NCBI RefSeq assembly: GCF_015751905.1
Contig: NZ_JADOUF010000001.1
Span: 7,997,501-8,061,500 of the forward strand
From: Longispora fulva
GTDB lineage: Bacteria > Actinomycetota > Actinomycetes > Mycobacteriales > Micromonosporaceae
Direction: 5' to 3'
DNA: 64,000 nt
A model generated the notes under the pieces. It did not search any database. It saw only the letters and a list, made by a program, of their open reading frames with translations, and had not been told where the DNA came from. Each line of letters opens with the position of its first letter. The first letter of the stretch is position 1. This document shows positions 62,015-64,000 of the stretch, one piece after another. A program made the position numbers and the translations under genes.

Positions 62015-63463
62015 CTAGCCCGGCAGCCGGGGGCCGGCCTCGCGCTGGGCGGCCATCCACGTCTCCACCTCGGTGGCGGTCCGGGGCAGGCCGGCCGACA
62101 GGTTCACCGAGCCGTTCTCGGTGACCTGGATGTCGTCCTCGATCCGGATGCCGATCCCGCGCAGCTCGGCGGGGACCAGCTCGTCCTCCGCCTGGAAGTA
62201 CAAGCCCGGCTCGACCGTGAGCACGTAGCCCGTGTCGAGCTTGCCGTCGGTGTACATCTCCTTGCTGGCGTGCGCGCAGTCGTGCACGTCGAGGCCCAGC
62301 ATGTGGCCGAAGCCGTGCAGGGTCCAGCGCCGGAAGAACTGGCCGTCCTTGTCCAGGGCCTCCTCGACGGAGCCCGGCAGCACCCCGAGGTCACCGAGAC
62401 CCTCGGCGAGCACCCGGTTGCAGACGTCCCGGATCTCCTTGTACTCCACGCCCGGCTTGATCGCCTCGATGCCGGCCTGCTGCGACGCGTACACGATGTC
62501 GTACACGCTGCGCTGCAGGTCCGTGAAGCGGCCGGTCACCGGCAGGGTCCGGGTGACGTCGGCGGTGTAGAGGTTGTTGTTCTCCACGCCCATGTCCATC
62601 AGCAGCAGATCGCCGGGCCGCGTCTGGCCGTTGTTGCGGGTCCAGTGCAGGATCGTGGCGTGCGCGCCGTTGCCGACGATCGAGCCGTAGCCGACGTCGT
62701 TGCCGTCGTGCCGGGCCCGGGTCGCGAACACGCCGTCGAGGAGCCGCTCCGAGACCGGCCGGTCGGCCGGCAGGATCCGGGCGACGTCCTCGAAGCCGCG
62801 CACCGTGGCGTCGATCGCGTCCTGGAGCTGGGCGATCTCCCACGCGTCCTTGACCAGACGCAGCTCGGAGAGCACCTTGGCCAGCTCGGTGTCGCGGGCG
62901 GCGTCTGTCACCAGGACCGCGCCGTCGACCAGGGCGTCGTAGCCGCGCAGCACCCGGGACTTCCCCGGGGCCAGGTCGGCCAGCGCCTTGGGCAGGTCCG
63001 CCAGGTCGGCGGTCGCCAGGCCCAGCTCGGTGGTCTTCTCCGCCAGGGTGTGCCGGCGGCCGACCCACAGCTCGCCGTGCTCGGCGTTGCGGAAGAAGGC
63101 GTCGGTGTCCTTGGGCGAGCGGGGCCGCACGTACAGCACCGCGTCGTGGCCGGTCGCCGTCGGGTGCAGGATCAGCACCGACTCGGGGTCGTGCTCGCCC
63201 GTGAGCCACATGAAGTCGCTGCCCGGGCGGAACGGGTAGGAGGTGTCGTTGGCCCGGACCTGCTCGCGGCCGGACGGGACGACCAGGTTCTCGCCGGGGA
63301 AGGCGGCGGACAGCTGGTCACGCCGGCGCGCGTGGTGCGCCGACTGGGGGAGGGCGAGCACGTTCAGGGGCGATTCCGCCCAGCCGGTCCGCATGAACTC
63401 CAGGAACTTCTCCGGGAACATCGGGTCGTGGCTGCGCTCACCCTCGGGGCGCTCTTCGGTCAT
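62015..63463 (-). CDS. pepP: Xaa-Pro aminopeptidase (aminopeptidase P)
   Basis: 482 residues from ATG 63463, with GAGGAG 9 nt upstream. An N-terminal creatinase-like domain is followed by the pita-bread fold with metal ligands: Asp in LLLMDMGVENNNLYTADVTR, His in HGFGHMLGLDVHD, Glu in VLTVEPGLYF and Glu in GIGIRIEDD. It cleaves the N-terminal residue from peptides with Pro in position 2. A longer upstream frame exists without a ribosome binding site. Confidence 0.95.
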   Translation of the reverse strand: MTEERPEGERSHDPMFPEKFLEFMRTGWAESPLNVLALPQSAHHARRRDQLSAAFPGENLVVPSGREQVRANDTSYPFRPGSDFMWLTGEHDPESVLILHPTATGHDAVLYVRPRSPKDTDAFFRNAEHGELWVGRRHTLAEKTTELGLATADLADLPKALADLAPGKSRVLRGYDALVDGAVLVTDAARDTELAKVLSELRLVKDAWEIAQLQDAIDATVRGFEDVARILPADRPVSERLLDGVFATRARHDGNDVGYGSIVGNGAHATILHWTRNNGQTRPGDLLLMDMGVENNNLYTADVTRTLPVTGRFTDLQRSVYDIVYASQQAGIEAIKPGVEYKEIRDVCNRVLAEGLGDLGVLPGSVEEALDKDGQFFRRWTLHGFGHMLGLDVHDCAHASKEMYTDGKLDTGYVLTVEPGLYFQAEDELVPAELRGIGIRIEDDIQVTENGSVNLSAGLPRTATEVETWMAAQREAGPRLPG

Positions 63464-63565
63464 CTCTTGGGCTCCTCGCGGTAGTACGGCTAGAGCCAAC
63501 TTACTCCTTACGGCCCGGTAATGTTCCACCGCTTCATAACAGTTGTTCGGTAACTTTCGCCACCG

Positions 63566-64000
63566 TCAGCGGAGCCGGGCGTCGACGATCATCAGCAGGT
63601 CCTCGCGGACGTCCTCCAGGGACCGGTCCGGTGAGTAGACGAGCCAGTCGAGGGCCACGGCCAGCACCACCCCGAACAGGGCGGACGCCCCGAACCGGAC
63701 GTCGACCCGCTTGTCGAACTCGCCGGCGTCCACCCCGCGCTGGATCACCTCGGCGATCGCGGTCACGGCCTCGTCGCGCAGGGCGTGCAGGGTGGGCTGC
63801 CACTCGCGGTTGGTGCGCCACATCTCGGCCATCAGGAGCTGCGCGAAGGGTTGGTACCGCTGGATGTAGCGCAGCTGGGCCGTCGCGACCGCGTGCACCC
63901 CGTCCGGCCCGGACAGCCCCTCGGCCGCCGCGCGCAGCTCCGTGGTCAGCGCGCCGATCCCGTGCCGGAGCAGCTCGGTGAACAGCTCCGGCTTGGAGGT
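63566..64000 (-). CDS. TetR-family regulator, C-terminal part (cut by window end)
   Basis: At least 144 codons continue open to the window edge; the first visible residues are TSKPELFTELLRHGIG, which is the region after the helix-turn-helix in TetR proteins (the SK(P)ELF loop). The remainder is an all-helical ligand domain (RYIQRYQPFAQLLMAEMWR, ALFGVVLAVALDWLVY). The DNA-binding helices lie outside the window. ATG 63898 is only an internal start. Confidence 0.8.
   Translation of the reverse strand, partial: TSKPELFTELLRHGIGALTTELRAAAEGLSGPDGVHAVATAQLRYIQRYQPFAQLLMAEMWRTNREWQPTLHALRDEAVTAIAEVIQRGVDAGEFDKRVDVRFGASALFGVVLAVALDWLVYSPDRSLEDVREDLLMIVDARLR

Noticed and set aside
63566-64000. Calling the terminal TetR gene acnR
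   Set aside because: Its DNA-binding domain lies outside the window and it is more than 5 kb from acnA, so nothing supports that name.

Overview
The window is very GC-rich, dense and mostly leader-poor actinobacterial chromosome. The gene set (WhiA, RbpA, OpcA, a SufR-SufB-SufD-SufC-SufS-SufU-SufT operon, CtaA/CtaB haem assembly, an actinobacterial VLRF1 release factor, a large ATP-binding LuxR regulator) and the frequent GTG/TTG starts, 4-nt stop/start overlaps and T-poor hairpin terminators fit a filamentous actinomycete, most likely near Micromonosporaceae. That family placement is inference; only the 3' part of one 23S gene is present and no 16S.

Layout. 1-2130: 3' part of a 23S rRNA gene, a 5S gene and the rRNA terminator. 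2.2-13.5 kb (+): a Rieske lipoprotein, uvrC-rapZ-yvcK-whiA (overlapping genes), gap-pgk-tpiA, a peptide-type substrate-binding lipoprotein, secG, rbpA. 13.7-21.8 kb (-): tkt-tal-pgi-zwf-opcA-pgl, a complete pentose-phosphate cluster, divergent from ctaB. 23-24.2 kb: a small conserved protein and an ATP-grasp enzyme. 24.4-27.1 kb (-): a sulfonate/nitrate-type ABC importer. 27.2-34.8 kb: ctaA divergent from the suf operon. 35-43 kb: small, regulatory and housekeeping genes (39-aa basic protein, CGNR zinc finger, AlkD-like protein, VLRF1, LAL regulator, GlxA-type AraC regulator, saccharopine-dehydrogenase-like reductase). 43-50.4 kb: zinc peptidase, ABC-F ATPase, a frameshifted membrane protein, HTH protein plus enoyl-CoA hydratase, ABC exporter. 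50.4-64 kb: secreted beta-helix/ricin-lectin protein, SDR and TetR, Nudix, HAD, aconitase, VOC protein, MocR/YczE pair, a small secreted protein, DUF937 protein, aminopeptidase P and the C-terminal part of a TetR gene cut by the window end.

Central carbon metabolism dominates: glycolysis (gap, pgk, tpiA, pgi), the pentose-phosphate pathway (zwf, opcA, pgl, tal, tkt) and the TCA entry (acnA), together with Fe-S assembly (suf) and haem o/a synthesis (ctaB, ctaA) that feed aconitase and terminal oxidase.

I see no biosynthetic cluster, prophage, CRISPR array or insertion sequence. The most unusual signal is non-coding. A structured element (93-bp identical block plus 22-bp identical block, with an outer inverted repeat enclosing a long hairpin) occurs twice, directly behind pgl and behind acnA. 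Related fragments, and a second exact 26-bp repeat, lie in other junctions between convergent genes. Several good operator candidates are also visible: an ACACT-N5-TGTGA site on the sufR start codon, twin 14-bp palindromes between ctaA and sufR, and a TetR-type palindrome shared by the tetR/Nudix and acnA/VOC intergenic regions.
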